Program-made: the position numbers and the translations under genes | The notes under the pieces: model-generated | Seen by the model: the letters and a program-made list of their open reading frames with translations, nothing else | Database searches by the model: none | Told to the model about the DNA's origin: nothing | Assembly: GCA_902784065.1 (NCBI GenBank) | Contig: CACZTJ010000009.1 | Coordinates: forward strand, 1-62,969 | Length of the DNA stretch: 62,969 bases | Reading direction: 5' to 3' | Source of the DNA: an uncultured Prevotellaceae bacterium | GTDB lineage: Bacteria > Bacteroidota > Bacteroidia > Bacteroidales > Bacteroidaceae | Part shown: piece after piece, positions 26,008-35,098 of the stretch | Layout: each line of letters opens with the position of its first letter | Numbering within the stretch: the stretch's first letter is position 1

Positions 26008-26826
26008 ATGGCCATACCACCGTATCCTCGCGCAGTTCTACCACAGGTAGGCTGGAAAAATCCTATCCTGTCTGATGACATCATCAAAAGCAACAAAGAT
26101 GCCGTCTTAGGTCATATGCTTGAAGGAACTGAAGAAAAGTGTATCGATAAATCATTGGGAGAGGGAATGGATTCCATTCGACGAGATTTTTTGCCCTTAA
26201 AGCGTATGGCTAACTTATCATGCAGTCTTTTTGGAACCTGCTTTATAGCACAATACTTTCATTTTCTTCCGCAGGAAAAAGGCGAAGCGAAATGGAATGG
26301 TAATTTAATAGAAGAATCATTGATGGACGAAACCAATTATAGATATATTCCAGAAATGATTGTGGTAGGTTGGCTATTACGTGCCGTCCATCTAATGCCG
26401 TTGCCTTATCCGCGTACTTTTGTATGTAAGACCGATTATGACCGTTTTATGAATGAGGCATTACCTGTGGCAGAAGAAAGGAAAATTGAAATCATTCGTC
26501 AATCTTGGGAAGAATTGAAGGCCGAGACAAAGGCCAAGCAAGAAACAGATGGTGAAAATGAAACAAATAAAACTAACGATATTACCTTGCGGGTTGTAGG
26601 TGAGTCACATGTCAATCATGATCCAACAATGCTTAACTATTGGCATTTTACTATTGATCTCTACTCCGCCAATGATAACAAGAATGCAGTAAATAAAATT
26701 AGTCGTGGATGGCGTGAAAAAATGGCTATTAATCTGCAGGATTATTTGTGCCATAATTTCTTTATTATCACAGAAAGCACGAAGATATCATCAATATCAG
26801 ACAATAGTTTGTGGGTTAAAGTTTAG
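26008..26826 (+). CDS. Unknown 272-residue protein of the cassette
   Basis: A cytosolic-looking protein. It has a proline-rich start (MAIPPYPRAVLPQVGW), a helical middle with a charged stretch at about 165-195 (EELKAETKAKQETDGENETNK), and a C-terminal region rich in aromatic residues. No motif of a known enzyme is seen. It lies 7 nt after the membrane-segment gene. I cannot assign a family; its value lies in its linkage to a TIGR04255-like and a STAS-like gene. Confidence 0.55.
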   Translation: MAIPPYPRAVLPQVGWKNPILSDDIIKSNKDAVLGHMLEGTEEKCIDKSLGEGMDSIRRDFLPLKRMANLSCSLFGTCFIAQYFHFLPQEKGEAKWNGNLIEESLMDETNYRYIPEMIVVGWLLRAVHLMPLPYPRTFVCKTDYDRFMNEALPVAEERKIEIIRQSWEELKAETKAKQETDGENETNKTNDITLRVVGESHVNHDPTMLNYWHFTIDLYSANDNKNAVNKISRGWREKMAINLQDYLCHNFFIITESTKISSISDNSLWVKV

Positions 26827-26942
26827 TATTCTTGCATCAGTAATATAAATATTCGAGTATGAGCGAGATTCCCGACGCGATACAAGCGAAATGCCTAAAA
26901 TCTTAATGACCACTTGCTAGAAAAGGCTGTTCATTGAATAAC
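26827..26942. other. Short spacer with a 15-codon ORF
   Basis: Between the 272-residue protein and the STAS-like gene lies about 115 nt. It includes a small frame from ATG near 26859 (MSEIPDAIQAKCLKS) that ends after 15 codons. This may be a remnant or a random frame. Confidence 0.3.
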
Positions 26943-27299
26943 ATGAAGAAAATAGATATTGCTGCCATTCTAACTCCAGACTTAAAGTCCAGGATGAGAG
27001 CACAGGATTTAAAAGCACTTATCGAGAATAGCGGTGCAGATGCCGTGGAAATGGATTTTCAAGGTGTGAAGTTTGCTACCCGCAGTTTCATAGACGAGTT
27101 TTATAACCTCTTCTTGAAAACTCCCGAGGCCAATACTTTCCGTGTGGAGCTAAATAATGTCCCTTCTGATATCAAGGCCATGTTGGATGCAGTGAGTCGT
27201 ACTCAGGTACGAGCCAAGGTTATTCCTTCACAGTCTCAGGAAGTCTCATTTAATAATTTAAAAGAGTTTTTGAATTACTTCAATACATTAGTGTTGTAA
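26943..27299 (+). CDS. STAS-like (DUF4325-type) protein
   Basis: A 118-residue protein resembling DUF4325 STAS-like domains. It has a short helical N-terminus, then the strand-helix pattern AVEMDFQGVKFATRSFIDEFY and a closing helix NLKEFLNYF. Such domains are often encoded beside a histidine-kinase-like ATPase in partner-switching modules; no such ATPase is visible here. The ATG at 26943 is chosen over a TTG three codons upstream. It closes the four-gene cassette and is followed by an inverted repeat. Confidence 0.7.
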   Translation: MKKIDIAAILTPDLKSRMRAQDLKALIENSGADAVEMDFQGVKFATRSFIDEFYNLFLKTPEANTFRVELNNVPSDIKAMLDAVSRTQVRAKVIPSQSQEVSFNNLKEFLNYFNTLVL

Positions 27300-27304
27300 A
27301 AAGA

Positions 27305-27331
27305 TTGGTTAATCCCCCCCGGATTAACCAA
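27305..27331. repeat. Perfect inverted repeat after the STAS-like gene
   Basis: TTGGTTAATCC, loop CCCCC, GGATTAACCAA: an 11-bp perfect stem. It is followed by A residues on the plus strand and by TCTTTTT on the minus strand, so it is not a typical plus-strand terminator. It may mark the cassette boundary or act as a processing site. Confidence 0.7.
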
Positions 27332-27341
27332 AAATAGAATT

Positions 27342-27592
27342 ATGAACTACATTATACATACCCCGAGCGTAGCGAGGTTAAAGCAAGAGATATTCAATAG
27401 AATATCCGAGAAAGTAGATGCCAACGGCAAAGGTAGCAAGAGCCAGGACACAACAAACTGATGGCAAGGTTCTGTTATTGGGATTCTTGTGAAGAGCGGT
27501 CTGATGATGACGACAGGTATATGCTTGGACGTTTTACGGAGTTGCTTTTGGTTCATTTCTCCTACTTTATAGACAAAATAACTATTGAATAA
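27342..27592 (+). pseudogene. Split small Bacteroidales protein gene (internal deletion or frameshift)
   Basis: Two short frames abut with TGATG. The first is 27342-27461 (39 residues, MNYIIHTPSVARLKQEIFNR...DANGKG). The second is 27461-27592 (43 residues, ...FCYWDSCEERSDDDDRYMLG...FIDKITIE). From memory, these match the N- and C-terminal parts of one roughly 110-residue Bacteroidales protein found near polysaccharide genes, in which a middle section follows DANGKG. That section appears to be lost here. The highly charged ERSDDDDRYMLGRFTELLL block argues that the second part was once coding. The match to the family is from recollection and needs checking. Confidence 0.55.
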
Positions 27593-27600
27593 GTAATAAT

Positions 27601-28914
27601 ATGAATATAGCAATTGTAGGAACAGGCTATGTAGGACTGGTAAGTGGAACATGCTTCGCAGAAATGGGAGCACATGTAACGTGTGTCGATGTCGATGCAC
27701 AGAAGATTCAGAAGTTGAAGGATGGCATCATGCCCATTTACGAACCTGGTCTTGAAGAACTGGTGAAACGTAATGTGGGTTTTGGTCGTTTGAGTTTCAC
27801 CACAGACCTCACCGAGGTTCTTGATGATGTAGAGGTTGTCTTCTCTGCCGTAGGAACCCCTCCCGATGAGGACGGTTCTGCCGACCTTAAATACGTTTTG
27901 GCTGTCGCCAAACAATTTGGTCAGCACATCAATAAATACACCATCCTTGTTACCAAATCCACAGTCCCTGTTGGTACAGCAAAGAAAGTGAAAGCTGCAA
28001 TCCAGACAGAGTTGGATAAACGAGGTGTAGATATCCCCTTCGATGTGGCCAGCAACCCTGAATTTCTGAAGGAGGGTGCCGCTATTAAGGACTTTATGAG
28101 CCCTGATCGTGTAGTGGTAGGAACGGAAAGTGAGAAGGCCAAGGAAGTTATGACTCGTCTTTATCGACCTTTAATGCTCCAGAATTTCCGTGTCATCTTC
28201 ATGGATATTCCCTCAGCTGAGATGACTAAGTACGCAGCCAATGCGATGTTGGCCACTCGAATCTCGTTTATGAATGACATTGCCAATCTCTGCGAAAGAG
28301 TCGGCGCTAATGTGGATAGCGTACGCAAAGGCATTGGTACCGATACCCGTATTGGTTCGAAGTTCCTCTATGCCGGTTGTGGCTATGGTGGATCTTGCTT
28401 CCCCAAGGATGTAAAAGCTCTGGTTCATACTGGTATGGATAACGATTACCACATGGAAGTCATCGAGGCCGTAGAACGTGTCAACGAGAAACAGAAGAGT
28501 ATTGTCTATGACAAGATTATTAATATGGCTGGCCCAGTCAAGGGCAAAACAATTGCCATCATCGGCCTTGCCTTCAAACCTGATACCGATGATATGCGCG
28601 AAGCTCCTGCATTAGTAGTGATTGACAAACTGTTGAAGGATGGTGCAAACGTCCGTGTCTTCGATCCCATTGCGATGGACGAGTGCAAGCGACGTATAGG
28701 CGATGTTGTTACCTATTGTAAGAACATGTACGATGTAGCCGATGGCGCCGATGTCTTCGCTCTGATGACAGAGTGGCGGCAATTCCGTATGCCCTCTTGG
28801 AACGTTATTAAGAAAGTAATGGCTGGTAACGTGATTGTCGATGGCCGTAATATTTATGACCGTCAGGAGTTAAAAGAACTAGGTTTTGTATACACAAGGA
28901 TTGGCGAAAAATAG
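27601..28914 (+). CDS. UDP-glucose 6-dehydrogenase
   Basis: A 437-residue enzyme making UDP-glucuronate from UDP-glucose with two NAD+. The Rossmann start is IAIVGTGYVGLV. The catalytic cysteine is C266 in GCGYGGSCFPKDVKAL, and the second Rossmann-like domain follows (KTIAIIGLAFKPDTDDMREAPA). Length is normal. It supplies UDP-glucuronate as a precursor for the polysaccharide assembled by the genes downstream. Confidence 0.95.
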   Translation: MNIAIVGTGYVGLVSGTCFAEMGAHVTCVDVDAQKIQKLKDGIMPIYEPGLEELVKRNVGFGRLSFTTDLTEVLDDVEVVFSAVGTPPDEDGSADLKYVLAVAKQFGQHINKYTILVTKSTVPVGTAKKVKAAIQTELDKRGVDIPFDVASNPEFLKEGAAIKDFMSPDRVVVGTESEKAKEVMTRLYRPLMLQNFRVIFMDIPSAEMTKYAANAMLATRISFMNDIANLCERVGANVDSVRKGIGTDTRIGSKFLYAGCGYGGSCFPKDVKALVHTGMDNDYHMEVIEAVERVNEKQKSIVYDKIINMAGPVKGKTIAIIGLAFKPDTDDMREAPALVVIDKLLKDGANVRVFDPIAMDECKRRIGDVVTYCKNMYDVADGADVFALMTEWRQFRMPSWNVIKKVMAGNVIVDGRNIYDRQELKELGFVYTRIGEK

Positions 28915-28979
28915 ATATAAACCGATAAACGCAAGCAGATCCTCACGAGAGTGGAAATTAATATCTGTAATAATCATTT

Positions 28980-30521
28980 ATGTCTGAATCAACAGTAAAC
29001 AATAAACGCATAGCTAAGAACACACTTGTACTATATGTACGAATGCTCTTTCTGATGGCAATCAATCTATATACCTCTCGAGTTATATTACAAGCATTAG
29101 GGGTAGAGGATTTTGGCATATACAATGTCATAGGTGGCTTTGTGGCTTTATTTGCCGTGTTGAGTCAGTCATTGTCAAGTGCTGCAAGCCGTTTTTTAAC
29201 TTTCGAGATGGGAAAAGGAAATAAAAAAAAATTAGCTCGTGTTTTTTCTACAACGCTGATAATTCATTTCCTGTTAGCACTAGTTATAGTATTGTTATCA
29301 GAGATAATTGGTATATGGTTTGTCAATAATAAAATGGTTATAGCTCCAGATAGGCTAGAAGCTGCGAATTGGGTGTTTCAGTTTTCTGTCATAACATTCT
29401 GCTTTAATCTGATAACAGTACCTCATAATGCAGCAATTATAGCCCATGAAAAAATGAGTGCTTTTGCATACATTAGTATTTTTGAGGGGATAGGTATGTT
29501 GATTATTTGTTATTTTGTCATGATATCCCCAATCGATCGCCTTATTTTATATGGTTTTCTCATTTTGTTGATAAAAACATCAAGCAGATTTATGTTTTAT
29601 ATATATTGTAAGAGGCATTTTGAAGAATGTCATTTCCATCTTATATATGATAAAACGCTGATGAAGGAAATATTTGGTTTCGCTAGTTGGAACATGATAG
29701 GATCTTCTGCTGTTATATTAAGAAATCAAGGAGGAAATGTTTTAATTAACCTTTTTGATGGTCCTGTTGTGAATGCTGCCCGAGCTATCGCCAATCAAGT
29801 ATTCCATGCAGTAAATGGATTTGTTCAAAACTTCTTTATGGCATTAAGACCCCAAATTACGAAATCATATGCTAAAGGGGATATGGAATATATGATGAGT
29901 CTGGTGTACCAAGGGAGCAGAATTTCCTATTATATGTTATTGATTCTTTGTATGCCAATTTTGACCAATACAGAGTATTTGTTACATTTGTGGCTAAAAA
30001 ATGTTCCTGATCATACGGTTTTGTTTGTTCAATTAACACTAGTATTTGCATTGATAGAATCTGTTTCATATACCCTTGTGACGGCACAATTAGCTACAGG
30101 AAAAGTGAGGAATTATCAGTTAATAGTGGGGGGCTTACAGATGATGAATTTACCTGTTAGTTATGTTATACTGAAATTGGGAGGAGTTCCAGAGACCATC
30201 CTTTATGTTGCAATTTTCTTTTCAATAAGTTGCCTTTTTGCACGCCTTATCATGTTAAAGACCAATATTCATCTTAATGTTATGGATTTTATGGTTAAGG
30301 TTATTGTTAATATTGTGGCTGTGACCTGTGTGGCAGCTACAGTCCCTTGTGTCGTTTCGTTGACAATTAACAAATCTACAATGTGGTCTTTTATCTTGAT
30401 TACTTTTTTAAGTGTTTTGTCTTCTTTTATTTCCATTCTATATGTTGGGTGTACAAAGAATGAAAGATTTTATGTACATTCTAAGGTTACGAGATATATT
30501 TGTGGATTAATCAAAAAATAA
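28980..30521 (+). CDS. Wzx-type polysaccharide flippase
   Basis: A 513-residue membrane protein of the MATE/MOP polysaccharide-transport family with about 12-14 hydrophobic helices. Its N-terminal signature NLYTSRVILQALGVEDFGIYNVIGG is typical. It should flip undecaprenyl-linked repeat units to the periplasm. This gene and the next three are visibly AT-rich and use rare A/T-ending codons, as is usual for horizontally exchanged O-antigen or capsule segments. Confidence 0.9.
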   Translation: MSESTVNNKRIAKNTLVLYVRMLFLMAINLYTSRVILQALGVEDFGIYNVIGGFVALFAVLSQSLSSAASRFLTFEMGKGNKKKLARVFSTTLIIHFLLALVIVLLSEIIGIWFVNNKMVIAPDRLEAANWVFQFSVITFCFNLITVPHNAAIIAHEKMSAFAYISIFEGIGMLIICYFVMISPIDRLILYGFLILLIKTSSRFMFYIYCKRHFEECHFHLIYDKTLMKEIFGFASWNMIGSSAVILRNQGGNVLINLFDGPVVNAARAIANQVFHAVNGFVQNFFMALRPQITKSYAKGDMEYMMSLVYQGSRISYYMLLILCMPILTNTEYLLHLWLKNVPDHTVLFVQLTLVFALIESVSYTLVTAQLATGKVRNYQLIVGGLQMMNLPVSYVILKLGGVPETILYVAIFFSISCLFARLIMLKTNIHLNVMDFMVKVIVNIVAVTCVAATVPCVVSLTINKSTMWSFILITFLSVLSSFISILYVGCTKNERFYVHSKVTRYICGLIKK

Positions 30522-30540
30522 TATTCTATTATCAAAATTT

Positions 30541-31377
30541 ATGAAATATAACATTTATTATCCGTTAATTCCTAACATGGGAGATTTGTTAAATAAAGAT
30601 ATGTTGGAATCCTTATTTGGTATTTCTGTGACAAGAGCCAATTCTAGTAATTTTAATATATTGGCAATTGGTAGTTGTTTAAAGTTCCTCTTATATTCTG
30701 ATAATAAAATAACACATTTAAAACAAAAGATTGAGAGTCATTTCAACTCACATCCTATTTATGTTTGGGGTACTGGTTTCGCAAGTTATAATTCAGGAGA
30801 TGATAATGAAATTAGATTTACCAATTACCATATATTATCCTTGAGGGGTAATTTATCCAAAGTACGCATGGAGAAGATAATTGGCAGTGATTTGGATATT
30901 CCATTAGGAGATGGGGGCCTTCTTGCTGATAGATGGATTGGCGCGGCTCCTACAAAAAAGTATAGGTTAGGCATTATCCCTCATTTTCGAGAAAAAGATT
31001 ATCCTTTGCTTGGTGAGATAAGCAAATTCTATCCCGATTCTACTATTATTGATTTGGGTGAGCCCCCCATAGAAGTAGTGAAAAAAATAGCATCATGCGA
31101 GTTGATTTTATCCAGCAGTTTACATGGTCTTATTATTTCTGATAGTTTTCATATCCCTAATATGCATATATCATTATTCCCCTTTGGCGAAAGGATTAGA
31201 AGCGATGGCTTTAAATTTGATGATTATTACTCCTCATATGGTCTAAAGGATTCTCCAATTAACATGGATAATCGATCTGAATGGCCTACGATGTCATACA
31301 TTCATGACTCATATCAAATTGACATTAATGATGTCGAAAGGATAAAGGACCAAATATATAATGTATTTCCTCAATAA
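30541..31377 (+). CDS. Polysaccharide pyruvyl transferase family protein
   Basis: A 278-residue protein resembling CsaB/WcaK-type enzymes that add pyruvate ketals from PEP to sugars. Matching segments include NMGDLLNKDMLESLFG, the GDGGLLADR middle and the strongly conserved SSLHGLIISDSFHIPN near the C-terminus. It overlaps the Wzy gene by 17 nt. It probably decorates the repeat unit with a negatively charged pyruvate. The acceptor sugar is unknown. Confidence 0.8.
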   Translation: MKYNIYYPLIPNMGDLLNKDMLESLFGISVTRANSSNFNILAIGSCLKFLLYSDNKITHLKQKIESHFNSHPIYVWGTGFASYNSGDDNEIRFTNYHILSLRGNLSKVRMEKIIGSDLDIPLGDGGLLADRWIGAAPTKKYRLGIIPHFREKDYPLLGEISKFYPDSTIIDLGEPPIEVVKKIASCELILSSSLHGLIISDSFHIPNMHISLFPFGERIRSDGFKFDDYYSSYGLKDSPINMDNRSEWPTMSYIHDSYQIDINDVERIKDQIYNVFPQ

Positions 31378-32620
31378 GTATATTGTAGATTATCAATATT
31401 ACCTTATGCATAAATATATTAAGGAAAGTATTTCTTCTGTTTCATCTTCAGTTTCTCCATCATTTTGGCTCTTAGCAGTGACACTTATTTTTTTAATGTT
31501 TTATTCGCTACGGCCATGGTTCTTATGGTCAATAAGCGGGTTCATTGTTAACATAATAGCCACCTTAATTCTGTTATTTTATTATATTTATAATGGCAAT
31601 ATAAAACGAAGGTGTAATAGTAAATATAAATATGTTACTATTTTTTATGTATTAGTAGTTCTGTGGAATTTCTATATTGGATATAGAGGTGTTTACTTGG
31701 TTTTCTTATTTGCACTTTTAGCTACGGATAAAGAAAAGGAACGCATTTTGTCTTGGTGGACTAATTTTTATGCAATAGTTTTGGTCATATCTTTGATAGC
31801 TTGGCTATCTACGTTCGTAGGGGCACTTCCAAATCATGGAACAATAATTGCAGATAATGGTTTTAATCACATATATACTAATTATTGGTTTTGTACAAAA
31901 GGATTTACTTATCCTTTTCGATTTCATTCTGTTTTTTTGGAGCCTGGCCATACTGCTACAATTGGAGCTTTTACACTATATGCAAATAAGTATCAATTCA
32001 AAAAGCCTGCAGTAATTGCTATATTGATTTGCTGCTTGTTTACCTTATCACTTGTAGGATACCTTTTAATTCCTATCGGATATGCTATTGTCAAGATGCT
32101 TCACTCCTCGTATTATGTTGTATTTAAAAATCTGATGCTGTCTTGTTTCATTTTGGGGATTATTATATTATGTGGTTTATATTATAATGGTGGTAATAAT
32201 TATCTGAATGAATTTATATTAGAAAGACTTGAAATAGATGATGAGAAAGGTATTGTTGGAAACAATAGGACTTCAGAATATACAGATTTACTATTTGATA
32301 GATCGATCAAAAATGGTAATGCTATTTGGGGTATGAGTCAACAGAAATATAAACAGTTAAGATTTTCAGATGATATTCATGGAGCAGGTTATAAGATTTA
32401 TATACTTCAGAAAGGCATTATTGGGGCTGTTTTAGTCTTTTTTTTCTATTTCTTTTTTTATAGAACAGCTAGAGATAAAAGGTTTGCATTGGGTTTGTTT
32501 ATTCTCTATATTTTAACATTCATACAACGTGCCTATCCTTTCTGGTATTCATGGTTGTTTATTTTTCTATTTGCGACCTCTTTGCCTAACAGGAAGAGTT
32601 GTATTGCTTTAAAAGTGTAA
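31361..32620 (+). CDS. Wzy-type polysaccharide polymerase candidate
   Basis: A 419-residue integral membrane protein with about 10 hydrophobic helices and a larger soluble loop at about 280-345 (with ERLEIDDEKGIVGNNRTSEY). Membrane layout, size and position beside Wzx are those of an O-antigen ligase/polymerase family Wzy, which varies too much to recognise by motif. The first ATG overlaps the pyruvyltransferase by 17 nt; an ATG at 31406 is an alternative start. It is very AT-rich. Confidence 0.75.
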   Translation: MYFLNKYIVDYQYYLMHKYIKESISSVSSSVSPSFWLLAVTLIFLMFYSLRPWFLWSISGFIVNIIATLILLFYYIYNGNIKRRCNSKYKYVTIFYVLVVLWNFYIGYRGVYLVFLFALLATDKEKERILSWWTNFYAIVLVISLIAWLSTFVGALPNHGTIIADNGFNHIYTNYWFCTKGFTYPFRFHSVFLEPGHTATIGAFTLYANKYQFKKPAVIAILICCLFTLSLVGYLLIPIGYAIVKMLHSSYYVVFKNLMLSCFILGIIILCGLYYNGGNNYLNEFILERLEIDDEKGIVGNNRTSEYTDLLFDRSIKNGNAIWGMSQQKYKQLRFSDDIHGAGYKIYILQKGIIGAVLVFFFYFFFYRTARDKRFALGLFILYILTFIQRAYPFWYSWLFIFLFATSLPNRKSCIALKV

Positions 32621-32659
32621 TTCATTAAATATTAGTATAATTGTTTTGTTGATGTCAGT

Positions 32660-33601
32660 ATGAAAACGAAGTGTGTATATGTTCTTGTGAGTAATGAAAG
32701 AGATTCCTATTACGAGCAGATGTTGTGCTCTGTTTATTCTCTGAAATTGCATAATCCACAATCAACGGTTTTAATTGTTGTTGATGATGGAACTGCCCAA
32801 TCATTGGCTGGGAAAAGGTCTGAAATACGAAGATACGTATCAGATATTGTGAGTATCGATGTCCCAAATGAATATACTCAGATGCAGAAGTCTCGTTATC
32901 TTAAAACTAATCTCAGAAAATTCATTGAGGGTGATTTCTTATTTATAGATACAGATACTATTATACATTCAAACTTGGATGAGATAGATAATTTTGACTT
33001 TGAGATTACTGCCGTTCCTGATGCACATGTAAACATAGGTCAACATAAGGTAAAGAAAAGAATATATGAGTGGGCAAAAATTGGTGAATGGGAAGTGAGA
33101 GAAGACAAACCATATTTTAATAGTGGAGTCATGTATGTTAAGGATACCCCTATGACCCATTGTTTCTATGAAAAGTGGTATTATTATTGGTCCAAGAACT
33201 ATAAAAAAGGACTTTTTAAAGATCAATCGTCTCTAGCAAAAGCTGATGAATCAATGGGATATGTCATCAAGGAAATGAATGCTGTTTGGAATTGCCAATT
33301 TATAGAAAACGGGTTAAAATATATGCAAGATGCCAAAATATTACATTATTATGCATCGAGAAGTAAAAGCCCATACCTCTTCGGACAAAAGAATTATTAT
33401 TCTTCAATAAAAGAAAATGGAAAAATATCAGAAGAGATATCTTATATGTTAAAGAACCCGACATTAGCTTTTTTAGACGATTGTGTTATCATGACAGGAT
33501 CAGAAAAGGAGTTACTAACTAATATATTTAGAAGGGTTTTTTCACAAGATTACCCAAGGACTTATAAGATAATCCATAAAATCAAACATCCTTTTAGTTA
33601 G
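32660..33601 (+). CDS. GT8-like glycosyltransferase
   Basis: A 313-residue GT-A fold enzyme. The DxD metal/nucleotide motif appears in FLFIDTDTIIHSNLDE, and the acceptor-side motif in KPYFNSGVMYVKD, both typical of GT8-like transferases that use UDP-glucose or UDP-galactose. No membrane helix is present. It lies 39 nt after the polymerase gene, in the same AT-rich block. Donor and linkage cannot be told. Confidence 0.78.
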   Translation: MKTKCVYVLVSNERDSYYEQMLCSVYSLKLHNPQSTVLIVVDDGTAQSLAGKRSEIRRYVSDIVSIDVPNEYTQMQKSRYLKTNLRKFIEGDFLFIDTDTIIHSNLDEIDNFDFEITAVPDAHVNIGQHKVKKRIYEWAKIGEWEVREDKPYFNSGVMYVKDTPMTHCFYEKWYYYWSKNYKKGLFKDQSSLAKADESMGYVIKEMNAVWNCQFIENGLKYMQDAKILHYYASRSKSPYLFGQKNYYSSIKENGKISEEISYMLKNPTLAFLDDCVIMTGSEKELLTNIFRRVFSQDYPRTYKIIHKIKHPFS

Positions 33602-33681
33602 AAAAATGTGATATGCTGTATTCTTCATGTAGTGTAAGCATATAAAATAAGACGGTAAACTGTTAATTCCCCATATTTAAT

Positions 33682-34068
33682 ATGCGAATTCTATTTGTTA
33701 TTTTTGCCAGCCTTGTAATGGTATTAATTCAAGCCCAGCCGTCGTACAAGATAAAAGGACAGCTTAAAGGCGACTACAAGAAGATGACTGCGCAAGGTAT
33801 GGCAATATGGAAAAACAGAGCCTATTTGTTAAATAGGCCTGGTGTTTGCAGGGTTTATGATTTAAAAAATAAAGTTGTTGTAGATAGTTTCTCCTTGGCA
33901 TCTCGGAATAATTCTCCTTCTGATTTTTGTAAATTGCATGGTGTTTTCAAGAACCCTGTTATTGACAGAGATTGGCCAGATCCATCCATAATTAAAAGTG
34001 GGGGTATTATTATTCGTTGGCAACATGGTGTTATACAGTATACGAGTCATACTTATGCGGTTATATAG
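33682..34068 (+). pseudogene. N-terminal fragment of a secreted protein
   Basis: The frame encodes a signal peptide (about 1-18, ending IQAQ) and a beta-rich start (KGDYKKMTAQGMAIWKNRAYLLN...CRVYDLKNK), recalling secreted propeller-like Bacteroidales proteins of much greater length. From about residue 95 the sequence loses that character and stops at 128. The next reading frame there belongs to an unrelated acyltransferase remnant. I read it as a truncated gene fused by deletion to what follows. Confidence 0.5.
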
Positions 34069-34217
34069 GGTTCTATATTTGGTTTGCAGGGTATTTTTCT
34101 TATAAAGTTATTGAAAGCCCAATTATTCAATTTGAACTTAAAGCAAATATGATTCCATACGCTATATTTCTTGTATATTCTTTTGGGTGTTTGTTTATTT
34201 ATAATTATAGTAAGTAG
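34050..34217 (+). pseudogene. C-terminal remnant of an acyltransferase-3 (OafA-like) gene
   Basis: The frame reads YLCGYIGFYIWFAGYFSYKVIESPIIQFELK and then a final hydrophobic helix. FSYKVIESPII resembles the highly recognisable C-terminal motif (S-Y-x-x-IE-x-P) of membrane O-acetyltransferases. No N-terminal part exists in the window. The preceding fragment is in another frame, so only the last 55 codons survive. It suggests that the polysaccharide was once O-acetylated by a gene in this place. Confidence 0.55.
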
Positions 34218-34236
34218 AATTTTTATTATTGTTAAG

Positions 34237-35046
34237 ATGAAAGTTGTATTGTTAGCAGGTGGTTTTGGATCACGCATCAGTGAGGAAAGCCAATTTAAGC
34301 CCAAACCGATGATTGAGATAGGTGGAATGCCAATTCTATGGCATATTATGAAAGAATATGCTTATTTTGGATATAATGAATTTATTATTTGCGCTGGTTA
34401 TAAACAAGAATATATAAAGGAGTGGTTTGCTAACTACTTTCTACATAACTCTGATATGACATTTGACTATACGCAAGGGAAAAATGAAATGATAGTTCAT
34501 CAGACATGTATGGAGCCATGGAAGGTGACGGTTGTTGATACTGGCTATAATACGATGACAGGTGGGCGTATAAAGCGCATTAAGAAATATATAGGCAACG
34601 AGCCTTTCATGATGACATATGGTGATGGCGTCTGCGATGTGGAGATTGATAAACTTGTTACTTTTCATAAACAACATGGGAAGTTGGCGACGCTGACAGC
34701 TGTTAAGATGGCTCAGGACAAAGGAGTTCTGGACATTGATGATAATGTGGTTAAGGCGTTCAGAGAGAAGAACGCCAATGATGGTGCTCCTATCAATGCC
34801 GGATATATGGTATTTCAACCTGAGGTATTTGACATGTTGGATGGTGATCAGTGTGTATTAGAAAAGACCGCATTAGTAGAATTAGCCAAGAGAGGCGAAT
34901 TGATGTCTTATGTTCATGAAGGTTTCTGGCAGTGTATGGATAACATTAGGGAGAAGTCAATGCTGGAGAAACTTTTGGCAGAAAATAAGGCTCCATGGAA
35001 ACGCTGGGAGCGCTCTGTCCCTAATGTTCCAGATTATGCCAAATAA
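34237..35046 (+). CDS. rfbF: Glucose-1-phosphate cytidylyltransferase
   Basis: A 269-residue enzyme making CDP-glucose from CTP and glucose-1-phosphate, the first step to 3,6-dideoxyhexoses. The signature KVVLLAGGFGSRISEES with FKPKPMIEIGG, the MMTYGDGVCDV metal site and the EGFWQCMDNIRE closing motif are all present. The start at 34237 (MKVVLLAGG) is chosen because the longer frame runs into the acyltransferase remnant. It heads a complete CDP-tyvelose gene set. Confidence 0.95.
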   Translation: MKVVLLAGGFGSRISEESQFKPKPMIEIGGMPILWHIMKEYAYFGYNEFIICAGYKQEYIKEWFANYFLHNSDMTFDYTQGKNEMIVHQTCMEPWKVTVVDTGYNTMTGGRIKRIKKYIGNEPFMMTYGDGVCDVEIDKLVTFHKQHGKLATLTAVKMAQDKGVLDIDDNVVKAFREKNANDGAPINAGYMVFQPEVFDMLDGDQCVLEKTALVELAKRGELMSYVHEGFWQCMDNIREKSMLEKLLAENKAPWKRWERSVPNVPDYAK

Positions 35047-35047
35047 G

Positions 35048-35081
35048 TTCAGATGCATAATTAATAATTCAGATGCATAAT
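35048..35081 (+). repeat. Short tandem repeat before rfbH
   Basis: TTCAGATGCATAAT occurs twice (35048-35061 and 35068-35081) with a 20-bp period in the spacer between rfbF and rfbH. It is probably a local duplication. I see no promoter box with it. Confidence 0.6.
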
Positions 35082-35098
35082 ATATAAATAGTAATAAT

